In this document: piece by piece, positions 7,128 through 15,628 of the stretch
Position numbering within the stretch: the stretch's first letter is position 1
How the letters are laid out: each line of letters starts with the position of its first letter
NCBI GenBank assembly: GCA_001513125.1
Contig: LFSN01000138.1
Span: 2,116 to 49,917 of the forward strand
Reading direction: 5' to 3'
Source of the DNA: Clostridia bacterium DTU030
GTDB lineage: Bacteria > Bacillota > DTU030
DNA length: 47,802 nucleotides
Position numbers and translations under genes: made by a program
Notes under the pieces: model-generated
Database searches by the model: none
What the model saw: the letters and a program-made list of their open reading frames with translations, nothing else
What the model was told of the DNA's origin: nothing

Positions 7128-8216
7128 TTATTCCTTTATCCCCGGCGAATAGACCTTCGCCTTCTCTTCCCCCCGCAGAACCCGCAGGGCTCCTTGGACC
7201 AGGGCTTCCAATTCCCCCTCGCCGGGATAAATCAAAACTGGCGCCAGGAAACTAACCCGGTCGCGGATCCAGGCCGTTAACATGCTGGAATGGGCCAGGC
7301 CCCCGGTCAGGACAATGGCATCCACATCGCCCTTCACGACGGTAGCGGCGGCCCCGATTTCCTTGGCTATCTGGTAGGCCATGGCTTCATAGTAGAAGCG
7401 GGCCTCTTCTTCCCCCTGGTTGATCCTTTCCTCTATCTCCCTAGCATCATTGCTGCCCAGATAACCTACCAGGCCGCCACCGCCAACAATATTGCGGTAA
7501 ATCTCCCTTTCTGTCAGTTTGCCGGAAAAACAGAGTCTGACCAGATCGCCCACGGGAACACTTCCGGAACGCTCCGGGGAAAAGGGCCCATCCCCGTCCA
7601 GGGCATTGTTGACATCGATAACCCGGCCGTTGCTGTGGACACCCACGGAAATCCCGCCCCCCAAATGGGCAACAAGGAGATTCATTTCTGTATAGCTGCG
7701 GCCCAGTTCCCTGGCGGCCCGGCGGGCAACGGCCTTCTGATTCAGGGCATGGAAGATGCTCCGCCGGTTGATCCCCGCCATACCCGATACCCGGGCGATG
7801 GGTTCCAGCTCATCAACTACCACAGGATCGACGATATAGGCGGGAATGCCAACTTTAGTGGCAATTTCATTGGCTAAAAGGGCACCCAGGTTGGATGCAT
7901 GATCTCCCCTCGGTGCCTCCCGCAGTTCCGTTACCATTTCCCTGTTGACGATATAGGTCCCCCCTTCCACCGGGGCTAAAACCCCTCCCCGACCAACCAC
8001 TGCCGCCAGGGACCCCAGGTCGATTCTTTTTTCCTGTAAAAAGTTTTCTAAGGACCGCCAGCGGAGGGGTAACTGGTCAATCACCCGCCTGCAGGTCCCC
8101 AATTCCTGGCTGCTGTGGTGCAAGGTCTCGGCAAAAAGCAGGTCTTCCCCCTGAAAAAGGGCAATCTTGGTGGATGTGGAACCAGGGTTTATTACCAGTA
8201 TCCTTTCCTTTGCCAT
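7128..8216 (-). CDS. buk: Butyrate kinase (branched-chain fatty acid kinase type)
   Basis: A 362-aa ASKHA-fold acyl kinase. The N-terminal phosphate-binding loop (ILVINPGSTSTKIALF), the central HLGGGISVGVHSNGRVIDVNNA segment and GPFSPERSGSVP are conserved in Buk. It converts acyl phosphate plus ADP to the free acid plus ATP. ATG 8216 follows TTGGAGGGAGAGCT. Directly downstream of ptb, it forms the substrate-level phosphorylation pair. With VOR in the same operon its substrate is likely isobutyryl-, isovaleryl- or 2-methylbutyryl-phosphate rather than, or as well as, butyryl-phosphate. Confidence 0.95.
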   Translation of the reverse strand: MAKERILVINPGSTSTKIALFQGEDLLFAETLHHSSQELGTCRRVIDQLPLRWRSLENFLQEKRIDLGSLAAVVGRGGVLAPVEGGTYIVNREMVTELREAPRGDHASNLGALLANEIATKVGIPAYIVDPVVVDELEPIARVSGMAGINRRSIFHALNQKAVARRAARELGRSYTEMNLLVAHLGGGISVGVHSNGRVIDVNNALDGDGPFSPERSGSVPVGDLVRLCFSGKLTEREIYRNIVGGGGLVGYLGSNDAREIEERINQGEEEARFYYEAMAYQIAKEIGAAATVVKGDVDAIVLTGGLAHSSMLTAWIRDRVSFLAPVLIYPGEGELEALVQGALRVLRGEEKAKVYSPGIKE

Positions 8217-8260
8217 AGCTCTCCCTCCAAGAGAAGTAGAGTTAATGGTAAATATCTGTA

Positions 8261-9187
8261 CTAGCTGTCCTGGGCTGCCAGCACACTGCTCGCCAATAGG
8301 CTCAAGGCAATGGAGTTCAGTTTGGTCTCCTGGGAATCTGCCCTGGAAGTGAGGACAACTGGTGCTTTGGCCCCGGCGATGAGGCCGGCCAGTTTTACTC
8401 CGGGACAGAAATAGTGCAGGGTCTTGTAGATGACATTGCCCACTTCAATGCCGGGTACCAGCAGGATGTCTGCCTGGCCGGCAACAGGGCTGAAGATACC
8501 CTTCCGCTGGGCGGCTTCATGGGACACAGCATTGTCCAGGGCCAGGGGTCCATCGACTTCCACGCCGGGAAGCTGGCCCCGCTGGGCCATTTTGGACAGA
8601 AGGGCGGCGTCAAGGGTTGCCGGCATCTCTGTATTGACCAGCTCGACGGCGCAAATTGGGGCAACCTTTGGTCTTTTAATCCCCAGGGAATTGGCAATGA
8701 GGGCTGCATTTCTGATTATTTCTGCTTTTCTCTGTAGATCGGGAGCAATGTTCATGGCCGCATCGGTGAGGAGAAATAAACGCCCATAGCCGGGAGGTTC
8801 AAAGACAGCAACATGGCTTAAGATATTCTCGGAACGCAGACCCCTTTCCTTATCGAGGACCGCCCGCAGCAGGGTGGCTGTCCCCACCAGGCCCTTCATG
8901 AGGATATCGGCCCGGCCGGTCCGCACCAGTTCCACTGCCCTGGCGGCCGCCCTGGCTGGATCGGGCTCGTCGACGATGGCAAATCCCTCCAGCTCCAGGC
9001 CTATTTCCTCGGCCACAGCCCTGATCTCAGCCTCCCCGCCAATCAGGATGGAATTGGCCAGGCCCCTCTCCCGGGCGGCAGAGACGGCCCGCAGTATTTC
9101 CGGTTCCTGGGCCAGGGCAACTGCTATGGTCCTGTCTCCCTCCAGTCCTTGAACGGCAGTCATAATCTCTCCAAAGGATTTGAGCAC
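8261..9187 (-). CDS. ptb: Phosphate butyryltransferase
   Basis: A 308-aa member of the phosphate acetyl/butyryltransferase family. Typical segments are ADILMKGLVGTATLLRAVLD, LSHVAVFE, LLTDAAMNIAPDL, VDGPLALDNAVS and the C-terminal GNVIYKTLHYF and GAKAPVVLTSRAD. It swaps CoA for phosphate on an acyl-CoA to feed Buk. The start is GTG 9187, after GGGGGAAGAG. It is the first gene of the operon, about 70 nt downstream of the predicted start site of a sigma-54 promoter. B. subtilis ptb is likewise the first gene of the bkd operon. Confidence 0.95.
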   Translation of the reverse strand: MLKSFGEIMTAVQGLEGDRTIAVALAQEPEILRAVSAARERGLANSILIGGEAEIRAVAEEIGLELEGFAIVDEPDPARAAARAVELVRTGRADILMKGLVGTATLLRAVLDKERGLRSENILSHVAVFEPPGYGRLFLLTDAAMNIAPDLQRKAEIIRNAALIANSLGIKRPKVAPICAVELVNTEMPATLDAALLSKMAQRGQLPGVEVDGPLALDNAVSHEAAQRKGIFSPVAGQADILLVPGIEVGNVIYKTLHYFCPGVKLAGLIAGAKAPVVLTSRADSQETKLNSIALSLLASSVLAAQDS

Positions 9188-9268
9188 TGTTCTCTTCCCC
9201 CCAGAAAGAAGTATAAAGGGTGTTGCAATTCTAACATCTTTCCACCATTATCTGATACTATATATCCC

Positions 9269-9286
9269 ATGCAAATGTAATGCCGA
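9269..9286 (-). promoter_or_regulatory. Sigma-54 (-24/-12) promoter of ptb
   Basis: The minus strand reads TCGGCATTACATTTGCAT, with GG (9284-9283) and GC (9272-9271) separated by exactly 10 nt. This matches the sigma-54 consensus TGGCAC-N5-TTGCA apart from the base before GG and one T for C. The start site would fall near 9259, leaving a leader of about 70 nt before ptb. The gene directly upstream encodes a sigma-54 activator, which strongly supports the call. Confidence 0.85.
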
Positions 9287-9299
9287 AGAAAGAGGGGGA

Positions 9300-9352
9300 T
9301 AAAAAAATAAAACACGTCTCCTCCTTGCAAAAATTTGCAGGAAACGTGTTTT
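9300..9352 (-). terminator. Intrinsic terminator of the sigma-54 activator gene
   Basis: AAAACACGT (9309-9317) pairs perfectly with ACGTGTTTT (9344-9352), with a further imperfect stem inside. On the minus strand the hairpin is followed by ATTTTTTTAT. It separates the activator gene from the ptb promoter, so ptb should depend on its own sigma-54 promoter. Confidence 0.75.
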
Positions 9353-9362
9353 CCTTTGCAGG
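9323..9362. promoter_or_regulatory. Candidate upstream activator sites for the sigma-54 promoter
   Basis: TTTGCAGG occurs at 9334-9341 and again at 9355-9362, exactly 21 bp apart, or two helical turns. A near-inverted copy, CCTTGCAAA, lies at 9323-9331. The group is centred roughly 80 bp upstream of the predicted start site, the usual place for an enhancer-binding protein. Part of it lies within the terminator hairpin, so some of the symmetry may only serve termination. Confidence 0.45.
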
Positions 9363-9375
9363 CAATAAAGTGCAC

Positions 9376-11115
9376 TCAAATTCTAATATCATACTTAGCC
9401 AGTTTATAATAGAGACTCCGGATTGAAATCCCCAGGCGGCGGGCAGCTTCCGTTTTATTTCCCCCCGTTTTCTCTAAGGCCCTTTGCAAGGCTTCCTTTT
9501 CTACCCTTTGGAGGGTGTCCCGCAAGGCTTCAATGCTCCCCCTTTGGTTCTCTCCGGCTGGAGGGAAGGGATGGGAAACCAGATAACGTTCTCCCCACTG
9601 CTGCTGGAGGGGCGGCAGGTGGTGAACCTTTATGACCTTTTCGCTAAAACGCATATTGATCATGGCCCGGCCGAAGACATTCTCCAATTCCCGGACATTG
9701 CCGGGCCAATCATATTCCTGCAGTATTTCTATGACCCTGGGCTCGATGGCTTCCACATTGCGGCCGTATTCCTGATTAAACTTTCGCAGTAGATGATGGA
9801 GCAACTCGGGAATGTCTTCTTTCCGCTGCCGCAGGGGAGGGATAAAAATTGGCACCACGTTAATGCGGTAGTAGAGGTCTTCGCGGAAGGTACCGTTTTT
9901 AACTGCCCTCTCCAGATCGGCATTGGTGGCAGCAATGATCCGCACATCGACGGGAATGGGCCTGGTAGAACCCACCCGCAGGATTTCCTTTTCCTGCAAT
10001 ACCCGCAACAGCTTTGCCTGCAGGGCCGGGCTGATTTCGACAATTTCATCCAGGAGGATGGTCCCCCCGTTGGCCTCTTCAAACAAACCTATTTTGCCAC
10101 TGGGCCGGGCCCCGGTAAAGGCTCCCCCCTCGTAGCCGAAAAGTTCACTTTCCAACAAAGCCTCGGCTATGGCCGAGCAATTGACCCTGATAAACTGGCC
10201 CTTGCGCCGCCTGCTGGCGTTGTGGATGGCGTGGGCAAAGAGCTCCTTGCCCGTCCCGCTCTCCCCCCGCAAGAGGACCGTTGCCGGGGTATCGGCTACC
10301 CGTTTGGCTTGCTCCACCGCCAGCCGCAGTTGGTAGCTGTTGCCGATTATATCATCAAAGGTATATTTGGCTTCCAGGTGCCGGATGCGCCTTTTGGCCC
10401 GCTCCAATTCGTCACTTAACCGCTTGATTTCACTGATATCATGGATTACCGCAACACTGCCCTTGAGCTCATTGTCTACCATGACGGGGGCGACATTGAC
10501 CAGGACCTCTCTTTTTTGGGGCCCCACCTTCAATACTGCTCCCTGGACGGGCTTGCCCGTTTCCAAAACCTTCAGGTGCATGCTTTCCCCTTCGGCTATA
10601 TCGACGGTGGGCGGTTTTCCGATGACATCTTCCTCCACGAGGCCCGTCAGGCGGGTATAGGCGGGATTGATGAGAATCCCCTTCCCCTCCTTGTTGACGA
10701 CGGAAATGGCGTCCTGGGTGGAGTTTATAATGGCTGCCAATAGCTGCTGGACTTCTTTTAAATTGGCTATCTCTGTGGTCATCCTGTTTATTTGGGTGAC
10801 TTCCAGTGTTTGTATAATACTTAGAAAGGTGAGGGCTCCTTCCCTATTCAGCCATAACGGCTTATTTTTTAGTGAATTACTAAATTTCCCCCAATTCTTA
10901 TTATTCCCGGTGTAAAAAACAATATCGACCCCATCCATGGGCAAGGCCCGATAATCCTCTACCACCGGTATGCCGGCCTCCAGGGCCAGCTTGTACCCAG
11001 CTTTTTTACCCGAGGGGACTACTACTCCTACCATCTTTATCAGCTGCAGTGGCAGACACCTCTGGACGAGCTCTAAACCTGTTTCCTCGGCATCCAGGAG
11101 CGCGATTCGCACCAA
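9376..11115 (-). CDS. Sigma-54-dependent transcriptional activator (BkdR-like)
   Basis: A 579-aa enhancer-binding protein. Residues 1-120 form an N-terminal alpha/beta domain (starting [16 protein letters not shown]) that I cannot name and that lacks receiver-domain acidic residues. A PAS domain follows (about 125-235). The AAA+ domain has Walker A GESGTGKE (about 285), the sigma-54-contacting GAFTGA motif (about 355) and [10 protein letters not shown] Fis-type helix-turn-helix ends the protein ([22 protein letters not shown]). The start is TTG 11115, after GAGGGGGTGA. It lies directly upstream of ptb-buk-vor on the same strand, with a sigma-54 promoter between, so it probably activates branched-chain 2-oxoacid use as BkdR does. 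The ligand is unknown. Confidence 0.9.
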   Translation of the reverse strand: MVRIALLDAEETGLELVQRCLPLQLIKMVGVVVPSGKKAGYKLALEAGIPVVEDYRALPMDGVDIVFYTGNNKNWGKFSNSLKNKPLWLNREGALTFLSIIQTLEVTQINRMTTEIANLKEVQQLLAAIINSTQDAISVVNKEGKGILINPAYTRLTGLVEEDVIGKPPTVDIAEGESMHLKVLETGKPVQGAVLKVGPQKREVLVNVAPVMVDNELKGSVAVIHDISEIKRLSDELERAKRRIRHLEAKYTFDDIIGNSYQLRLAVEQAKRVADTPATVLLRGESGTGKELFAHAIHNASRRRKGQFIRVNCSAIAEALLESELFGYEGGAFTGARPSGKIGLFEEANGGTILLDEIVEISPALQAKLLRVLQEKEILRVGSTRPIPVDVRIIAATNADLERAVKNGTFREDLYYRINVVPIFIPPLRQRKEDIPELLHHLLRKFNQEYGRNVEAIEPRVIEILQEYDWPGNVRELENVFGRAMINMRFSEKVIKVHHLPPLQQQWGERYLVSHPFPPAGENQRGSIEALRDTLQRVEKEALQRALEKTGGNKTEAARRLGISIRSLYYKLAKYDIRI

Positions 11116-11213
11116 TGGACAGTCACCCCCTCGAGAAGCTAGTTGTTAATTGTTGTATTCTCTGTTGCCGGGGCAAATCCTCCTTGGGCAGGGGCTTCCC
11201 TGCTCCATTCAGG

Positions 11214-12032
11214 CTAGGGTTCCTTAGGCCTTCCCAGCCGATCGAGAAAATTAAGGACTGGTATGGCCTCTATGGTCCTGGTGAGGGAATGGGCTTCGCA
11301 AAAGCCGTGGAGGAGGGCCAAGAATGTTATGGCCAGCATCCTTTGCCAGGGAGAGAGGGACCAAAGGAGGGCCAGGCCGGCGATACCCCCCAGGACATTG
11401 GCCCCGGTATCCCCCAGCATTACTTGCCCCCTGAGATCGAAGGGAAAGTAGGCCAGGGCAGCGCCGATGACGGAAGAAAAGAGAAAAAAGGGTCCCTTTC
11501 CGCCGCTGCCAATAAAGGCCAGGAGCATGAGGACTAAAAAGGCCTTGATGGCCCGGCCCGGGCGCAGATCCAGGAGGTTCATGGCATTGATGGATAAGCT
11601 CAGGAGTAAGCCGCCTTGGAGAAAGCCGGAAGGGGAATCGGCCAGGAGCAGGGAAACAAAAAAGGACCCGCCCACTCCCCCTACCCCCTTGAGAAGGCCT
11701 GTACTGATGCGCCCCTGGGAAAGGAGATAAGATAGGTGCCCCCGCAGGCCCTTTACCTTCTCCCGGCCTGCAACATCATCCAGCAGGCCCAAAAGGCCAA
11801 GGAGGACCAGGAAAAAGAGCAGGGCCAGCCCCTCCCTTTCCCAGTCCCGCCAGTAAAGGGGCAGGGTGGTAATCAGGGTCAATGCGGAAACAAAGAGGAT
11901 GATAAGCCCCATCCCCAGGGGCAATTTCTCCCCCCGATAGTTTTCCCCCACCAATTCCCCCCGGACTAACAGATCGACAAAGGCAGGGAAGAGGAGATAG
12001 CTGAGGAGAAAGGAATAGAGGCAGAGCCACAT
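11214..12032 (-). CDS. MraY-like polyprenyl-phosphate sugar-1-phosphate transferase (short variant)
   Basis: A 272-aa, strongly hydrophobic protein (about nine helices) of the MraY/WecA superfamily. It keeps the acidic pair GLLDDV (about 87-92), NAMNLLD (about 149-155) and LGDTGAN (about 209-215). It is shorter than MraY (about 320 aa) and lacks the C-terminal HHH motif that marks true MraY, so it is not the main peptidoglycan enzyme. The block after NAMNLLD is RPGRA instead of GLDGLA. ATG 12032 follows CAGGGAAAAC and lies 18 bp after the GT2 gene. Together the two suggest synthesis of a lipid-linked sugar or glycolipid; the product is unknown. Confidence 0.8.
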   Translation of the reverse strand: MWLCLYSFLLSYLLFPAFVDLLVRGELVGENYRGEKLPLGMGLIILFVSALTLITTLPLYWRDWEREGLALLFFLVLLGLLGLLDDVAGREKVKGLRGHLSYLLSQGRISTGLLKGVGGVGGSFFVSLLLADSPSGFLQGGLLLSLSINAMNLLDLRPGRAIKAFLVLMLLAFIGSGGKGPFFLFSSVIGAALAYFPFDLRGQVMLGDTGANVLGGIAGLALLWSLSPWQRMLAITFLALLHGFCEAHSLTRTIEAIPVLNFLDRLGRPKEP

Positions 12033-12050
12033 AGTTTTCCCTGACCTCCC

Positions 12051-12725
12051 TCATCCTTCCCAGAAGAGGCGAACCAGGGCCTGGAGTATATGCCAGAATT
12101 GCCTGGCCCGGTGGCGGAACCCCTGGAGGTTCCGGCCCGTCGCCTCATGGGACATTTTTACTGGTACTTCCCGGACCCGCAGGCCCCGGCGGGCGGCCCG
12201 GATATTTAAGCCTACTTCTACCCCAAAACCGGGCAGCAGGGGCTGCAGGAAAGGCAAGGCCTTTTTCCTAAAGGCCCGCTGTCCGGAAAGGGGAGCCTGC
12301 ATTTTTCTACCGGCAAGGAGCCAGGTACCATAGCGGGCCAGGGCCAGGGCCAGGCCGAAGCCGGCCCTTGTCCTCGACGGAGGAAGGGAAGCCACCGTCA
12401 TATCTGCCGTCCCCGCCAGGAGGGGCTTGACCAGCAAACTTCCCTGGGCTGCCGTACTGCCCAGGTCTGCATCCAGGAGGAGAATAAGCTCCTCCTTGGC
12501 CGCGGCTATGCCCCGGGCCAGGGCCTTCCCCTTACCCTGATTACAGGCCAGGGTTATTACCCTGGCTCCTGCCGCCCTGGCCTGCTCCCCTGTGCCGTCG
12601 GTAGAACCATCGTCGACGACAATTACCTCCCTCACTCCCGGTATAGTCCGGGCTGCCTTAACGGTAGCAGCTATCTTCCGGCTTTCATTGTAGGCAGGAA
12701 TGATGACACTGATTCCCTCTGTCAA
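12051..12725 (-). CDS. Family 2 glycosyltransferase (GT-A fold)
   Basis: A 224-aa GT2 enzyme without obvious long membrane spans. It starts with the GT-A nucleotide-binding strand ISVIIPAYNE, followed by EVIVVDDGSTDGT and LLLDADLGS (a DxD-like site, residues ~82-90). No DPMS-type C-terminal membrane domain is present. I place the start at TTG 12725, whose TTGA overlaps the steB stop, with AGGTGG as ribosome site; ATG 12752 is possible but has no ribosome site and overlaps steB by 31 bp. It sits between steB and the MraY-like gene. Donor and acceptor are unknown. Confidence 0.85.
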   Translation of the reverse strand: MTEGISVIIPAYNESRKIAATVKAARTIPGVREVIVVDDGSTDGTGEQARAAGARVITLACNQGKGKALARGIAAAKEELILLLDADLGSTAAQGSLLVKPLLAGTADMTVASLPPSRTRAGFGLALALARYGTWLLAGRKMQAPLSGQRAFRKKALPFLQPLLPGFGVEVGLNIRAARRGLRVREVPVKMSHEATGRNLQGFRHRARQFWHILQALVRLFWEG

Positions 12726-13606
12726 CCCCCTTCCACCTGCTCCCGGAGCCATTGGTGGGGTAAAAGGAGAGAGGTTTTTTGGTCCGGGCCAAAATGTCCT
12801 TCCTGTCCACTGGATAAAAGGTAAAAGAGGCTGAGGCGGCCCGCCGACGTATCAAGATGGCCGATGGTGGAAACACCATGGCCCCTATAAGCTTCTAGTA
12901 TAGAGCCCGACCCGGCCCTTGCCCCCACAATAACCCGCACCCCCTCCTTTTGGCAGGCCCCGATTAGGAGTTTATCGAGCCTGTCAATTCTTTCGACCTC
13001 CCCTGCCCCTCCTATGAGGAGGGCCACATCGGCACCGGCCGCCGGGGAACCGGTAAGGGTAATGTATCTCCTATCTGACAGCTGTTGGAGGAACTCCGTT
13101 GTCCTGTCTCCGGCAAGGGCTTCCGCCAGGTAAGAGACCAGTTCCTGCCACTTGCGATCGGAAATCCCCTGCTCCCTGCCGCCCTGAACCAGTGCCTGCA
13201 AGGCCTCATCCTCTGGTGTAAAGCAGTCGGCTATGGTGCAGATGGCACTTACGGCAAATCCAGATTCCCGCAAAAAGTCAGTTAGGTCTGCATCCAACTC
13301 CCTGCCGCTGGTATTGAAGATGATCAGCCGCGGCCGAAGCTTAGTCCTTTCCTTAAGGAGGGAAAGGATGAGTTCTTCGAGGTCCCGGTTTGTTTCCTCC
13401 CACACCTGAAAAATGCGGAACTGTTCCTGGAGGCAACGGTTTTCCTCCTGGAGTTTATAATAGTTCTGCCGCAGCTGTTCGATAACTTCCTGCTGCTGGA
13501 CAATGACCAGATCGTTGCCGAGCAGGGCATTGCCAATAAAGATGCCCAGGGTTAGGGATATAAAAAGGGCCATGATTGTTATTATATAGTATCTTTGATC
13601 AAGCAA
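12722..13606 (-). CDS. steB: SteB-like membrane-anchored coiled-coil protein (MctB/copper transporter family)
   Basis: A 294-aa protein with one N-terminal membrane helix (about residues 7-29, ITIMALFISLTLGIFIGNAL), a coiled coil (about 35-90, rich in Q, E, L and R) and an extracytoplasmic alpha/beta domain. This is the architecture of the family annotated as 'copper transporter MctB' in mycobacteria and as SteB in Corynebacterium, where it acts with SteA in cell separation. Nothing here suggests a metal channel: there is one helix and only three cysteines (about 120, 125 and 220), none in a metal-binding cluster. The start is TTG 13606, after GGGGGAAG. It lies 17 bp after steA. The divisome role is inferred from the pairing. 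Confidence 0.78.
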   Translation of the reverse strand: MLDQRYYIITIMALFISLTLGIFIGNALLGNDLVIVQQQEVIEQLRQNYYKLQEENRCLQEQFRIFQVWEETNRDLEELILSLLKERTKLRPRLIIFNTSGRELDADLTDFLRESGFAVSAICTIADCFTPEDEALQALVQGGREQGISDRKWQELVSYLAEALAGDRTTEFLQQLSDRRYITLTGSPAAGADVALLIGGAGEVERIDRLDKLLIGACQKEGVRVIVGARAGSGSILEAYRGHGVSTIGHLDTSAGRLSLFYLLSSGQEGHFGPDQKTSLLLPHQWLREQVEGG

Positions 13607-13623
13607 TCTTTACTTCCCCCATT

Positions 13624-14745
13624 TTACAGTCCAACCAGCAGACGGATTTTAAAGAGCATGAGCTGCAAAAAGTACTGGATGCGGGTAGAGACCAGTACCG
13701 TTACCAGGAAGGGGAAAAGGCCGGCCAGGAAGACACCGCCCAGGTACGCCAGTTTCACAGGTCCCCGGTACAGTTGGTTGACCCCCTTGGCATCGACCAG
13801 GATGGGGCCGACCTTTAATCTGACCAGGAGGGTGCTGGCCATGCCCTGCCTTCCCTTTTCCAGAAAGTCGATGAGATTTGAATGGAGGCCTACGGCCACA
13901 ATAAGCTCCGCCCCCTGTTCGTAGGCCAGCAGGAGGGCGGCATCCTCACTGGTTCCCGGGGCCGGAAAAAGGATGGCGGGCAGTTTGAGTTTCTCGATCC
14001 TCGCCAGCCCCGGGGCATAGCCGTCTTTATAAGCATGGACAACTAGGACGGCACCACAGGTTAAAACCCGGTCGGAGACGCTATCCATATCGCCAATGAT
14101 TAAATGGGGGGTATAGCCCAATTCCAGCAAAGCGTCCCCGCCCCCATCGACGCCAATCAGAACAGGTTTTTTCTCCGCAATATAGGACCGGATGGTGGCC
14201 AAATCCTCCCGGTAATTGTGGCCCCGGGCAACTACCAGGACATGCTGTCCTTTGATTTTTACCGGCAATTCCGGTACCTGGATCTTCCTTAAAAAAACTT
14301 CCTTTTCCCGGGCTGCATAGACCAGGGTATTGTTGATAAACCGGTCCAATTCCCGGGCCAGGTTGGCCCGGCCCTCCTCGAGGCGGAGGCGCACTGTATT
14401 GTAGTCGAGGACTTCGCCCCTGGCAATTAATCTATTATCCTGGAAAATGCAGGGCCCCCTGATGGAGATCCTGTCTCCTTCTGCCAGGCGGTTAAAGATA
14501 TCTTCCCCCACATTGTCGATAATGGGAATGCGGGCCTGCAGCAATCTTTCCGGACCCCGGTTTGGATATCTGCCGCTTATGGAGGGATAGGCATTAATGA
14601 CCGCCTTAACCCGGGCGCGCAGGAGGCCTTTGGCCGCCAATTCATCCAGATCCCGGTGGGCTATGATGGCTATTTCCTCGGGACGAAGGCGGCGAAGGAG
14701 CCTTTTGGTCAGCCGATCCAGCCGCACAATACCCTCTATGGGCAA
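13624..14745 (-). CDS. steA: SteA-like cytokinetic ring protein (thiamin-pyrophosphokinase-like fold)
   Basis: A 373-aa protein with a central domain resembling thiamin pyrophosphokinase (GVDGGGDALLELGYTPHLIIGDMDSVSD, about 196-223, with the GDMDS motif). A hydrophobic C-terminal helix follows (about 331-350, LAYLGGVFLAGLFPFLVTVL). This is the layout of SteA (PF12555-containing) proteins, which bind SteB and control septal hydrolase activity in Corynebacterium. True thiamin pyrophosphokinases are about 210 aa and soluble, so that label is unlikely. The start is TTG 14745, behind GGAGGGGGTGAAGG. It is first in the steA-steB-GT2-MraY-like series, right after the spo0A terminator. Confidence 0.82.
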   Translation of the reverse strand: MPIEGIVRLDRLTKRLLRRLRPEEIAIIAHRDLDELAAKGLLRARVKAVINAYPSISGRYPNRGPERLLQARIPIIDNVGEDIFNRLAEGDRISIRGPCIFQDNRLIARGEVLDYNTVRLRLEEGRANLARELDRFINNTLVYAAREKEVFLRKIQVPELPVKIKGQHVLVVARGHNYREDLATIRSYIAEKKPVLIGVDGGGDALLELGYTPHLIIGDMDSVSDRVLTCGAVLVVHAYKDGYAPGLARIEKLKLPAILFPAPGTSEDAALLLAYEQGAELIVAVGLHSNLIDFLEKGRQGMASTLLVRLKVGPILVDAKGVNQLYRGPVKLAYLGGVFLAGLFPFLVTVLVSTRIQYFLQLMLFKIRLLVGL

Positions 14746-14829
14746 ACCTTCACCCCCTCCCTTGGCATGTTTCTACACCTAGTATGAGCCAGGGGGCAAG
14801 AAAAATGTAGGGAAAGGGCCCAGAAAGAC

Positions 14830-14854
14830 AAAAGAAAAAACGGGGCAGGCCCCG
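14830..14854 (-). terminator. Intrinsic terminator of spo0A
   Basis: CGGGG and CCCCG (14841-14854) form a compact stem with loop CAGG. On the minus strand it is followed by TTTTTTCTTTT. It lies within 7 nt of the spo0A stop at 14861. Confidence 0.85.
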
Positions 14855-14860
14855 CTTATT

Positions 14861-15628
14861 TCATCCCACTTTGCTCTCCATCCGCAGCTTGTCGGCAATC
14901 ATGGCGATAAATTCCGAATTGGTCGGTTTCCCCCGCTCCAAATCAATGGTATAGCCAAAAAGGTTGGTTATAGTCTCGACATTCCCCCTGCTCCAGGCAA
15001 CCTCAATGGCATGGCGGATGGCCCGCTCGACCCGGCTGGCCGTGGTATTATATTTTTCTGCAATTAAAGGATATAATTCCTTGGTCACGGCACCGAGGAG
15101 TTCAATTTCATTGACAACCATTAAAATGGCTTCCCTGAGGTAAAGGTAACCCTTAATGTGGGCCGGTACTCCCAACTGGTGGATGATATTGGTCACTTCC
15201 ACATCCAGGCTCCGGACCCGCTGGGTAACGGCCGGTTTTGCCACCTGTTCATTGGCGGCCAGCTGCCGGATTCTGCTGGCCAGGACATCGAGGCTAAAGG
15301 GTTTTAAAACATAATAATCGGCGCCCAGGGCAGCGACCCGCTGGGTTATGTTTTCCTGACCAAAGGCAGTTAACATGATGATTTTGGGCCGTTTAGGCAG
15401 ATCCATAGCTACCAGCCTCTCCAATACCCCAATTCCGTCGAGATGGGGCATGATAATATCTAAAACAAGGACATCGGGAACCGTTTCACCAAGGAGTTCA
15501 ATGATCCGCTCTCCGTTGTAGGCGACCCCCTCCACCTTTAAATCTGGCTGTTCTTCGAGGTATTCACAAACCAAATCGCAGAACTCCTTGTTGTCATCGG
15601 CAATCATTACGGAAATTTGTTTTTGCAA
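14861..15628 (-). CDS. spo0A: Stage 0 sporulation protein A, master response regulator
   Basis: A 255-aa response regulator. The receiver domain shows the acidic pair (IADDN), the phosphorylation site in [11 protein letters not shown], a conserved T in MLTAFG and K in VLKPFS. The effector domain contains the Spo0A-specific recognition segment ([24 protein letters not shown]). It binds 0A boxes (TGTCGAA) to start sporulation. The start is TTG 15628 with ribosome site GGGGGGA; upstream in-frame codons lack one. The 5' end overlaps the spoIVB reading frame by 35 bp, and a sigma-H-like promoter lies inside that frame. The spoIVB-spo0A order is conserved in endospore formers. Confidence 0.98.
   Translation of the reverse strand: MQKQISVMIADDNKEFCDLVCEYLEEQPDLKVEGVAYNGERIIELLGETVPDVLVLDIIMPHLDGIGVLERLVAMDLPKRPKIIMLTAFGQENITQRVAALGADYYVLKPFSLDVLASRIRQLAANEQVAKPAVTQRVRSLDVEVTNIIHQLGVPAHIKGYLYLREAILMVVNEIELLGAVTKELYPLIAEKYNTTASRVERAIRHAIEVAWSRGNVETITNLFGYTIDLERGKPTNSEFIAMIADKLRMESKVG

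Noticed and set aside
9793-10419. Plus-strand open frame of 208 codons opposite the AAA+ domain
   Set aside because: The minus strand encodes Walker A and GAFTGA motifs here, so this frame is a shadow.
12722-13606. Copper transporter, as the family label suggests
   Set aside because: One membrane helix, coiled coil and no metal-binding cysteine cluster; SteB partner role fits better.
13624-14745. Thiamin pyrophosphokinase
   Set aside because: Too long, has a C-terminal membrane helix and lies beside steB; the GDMDS motif is shared with SteA proteins.
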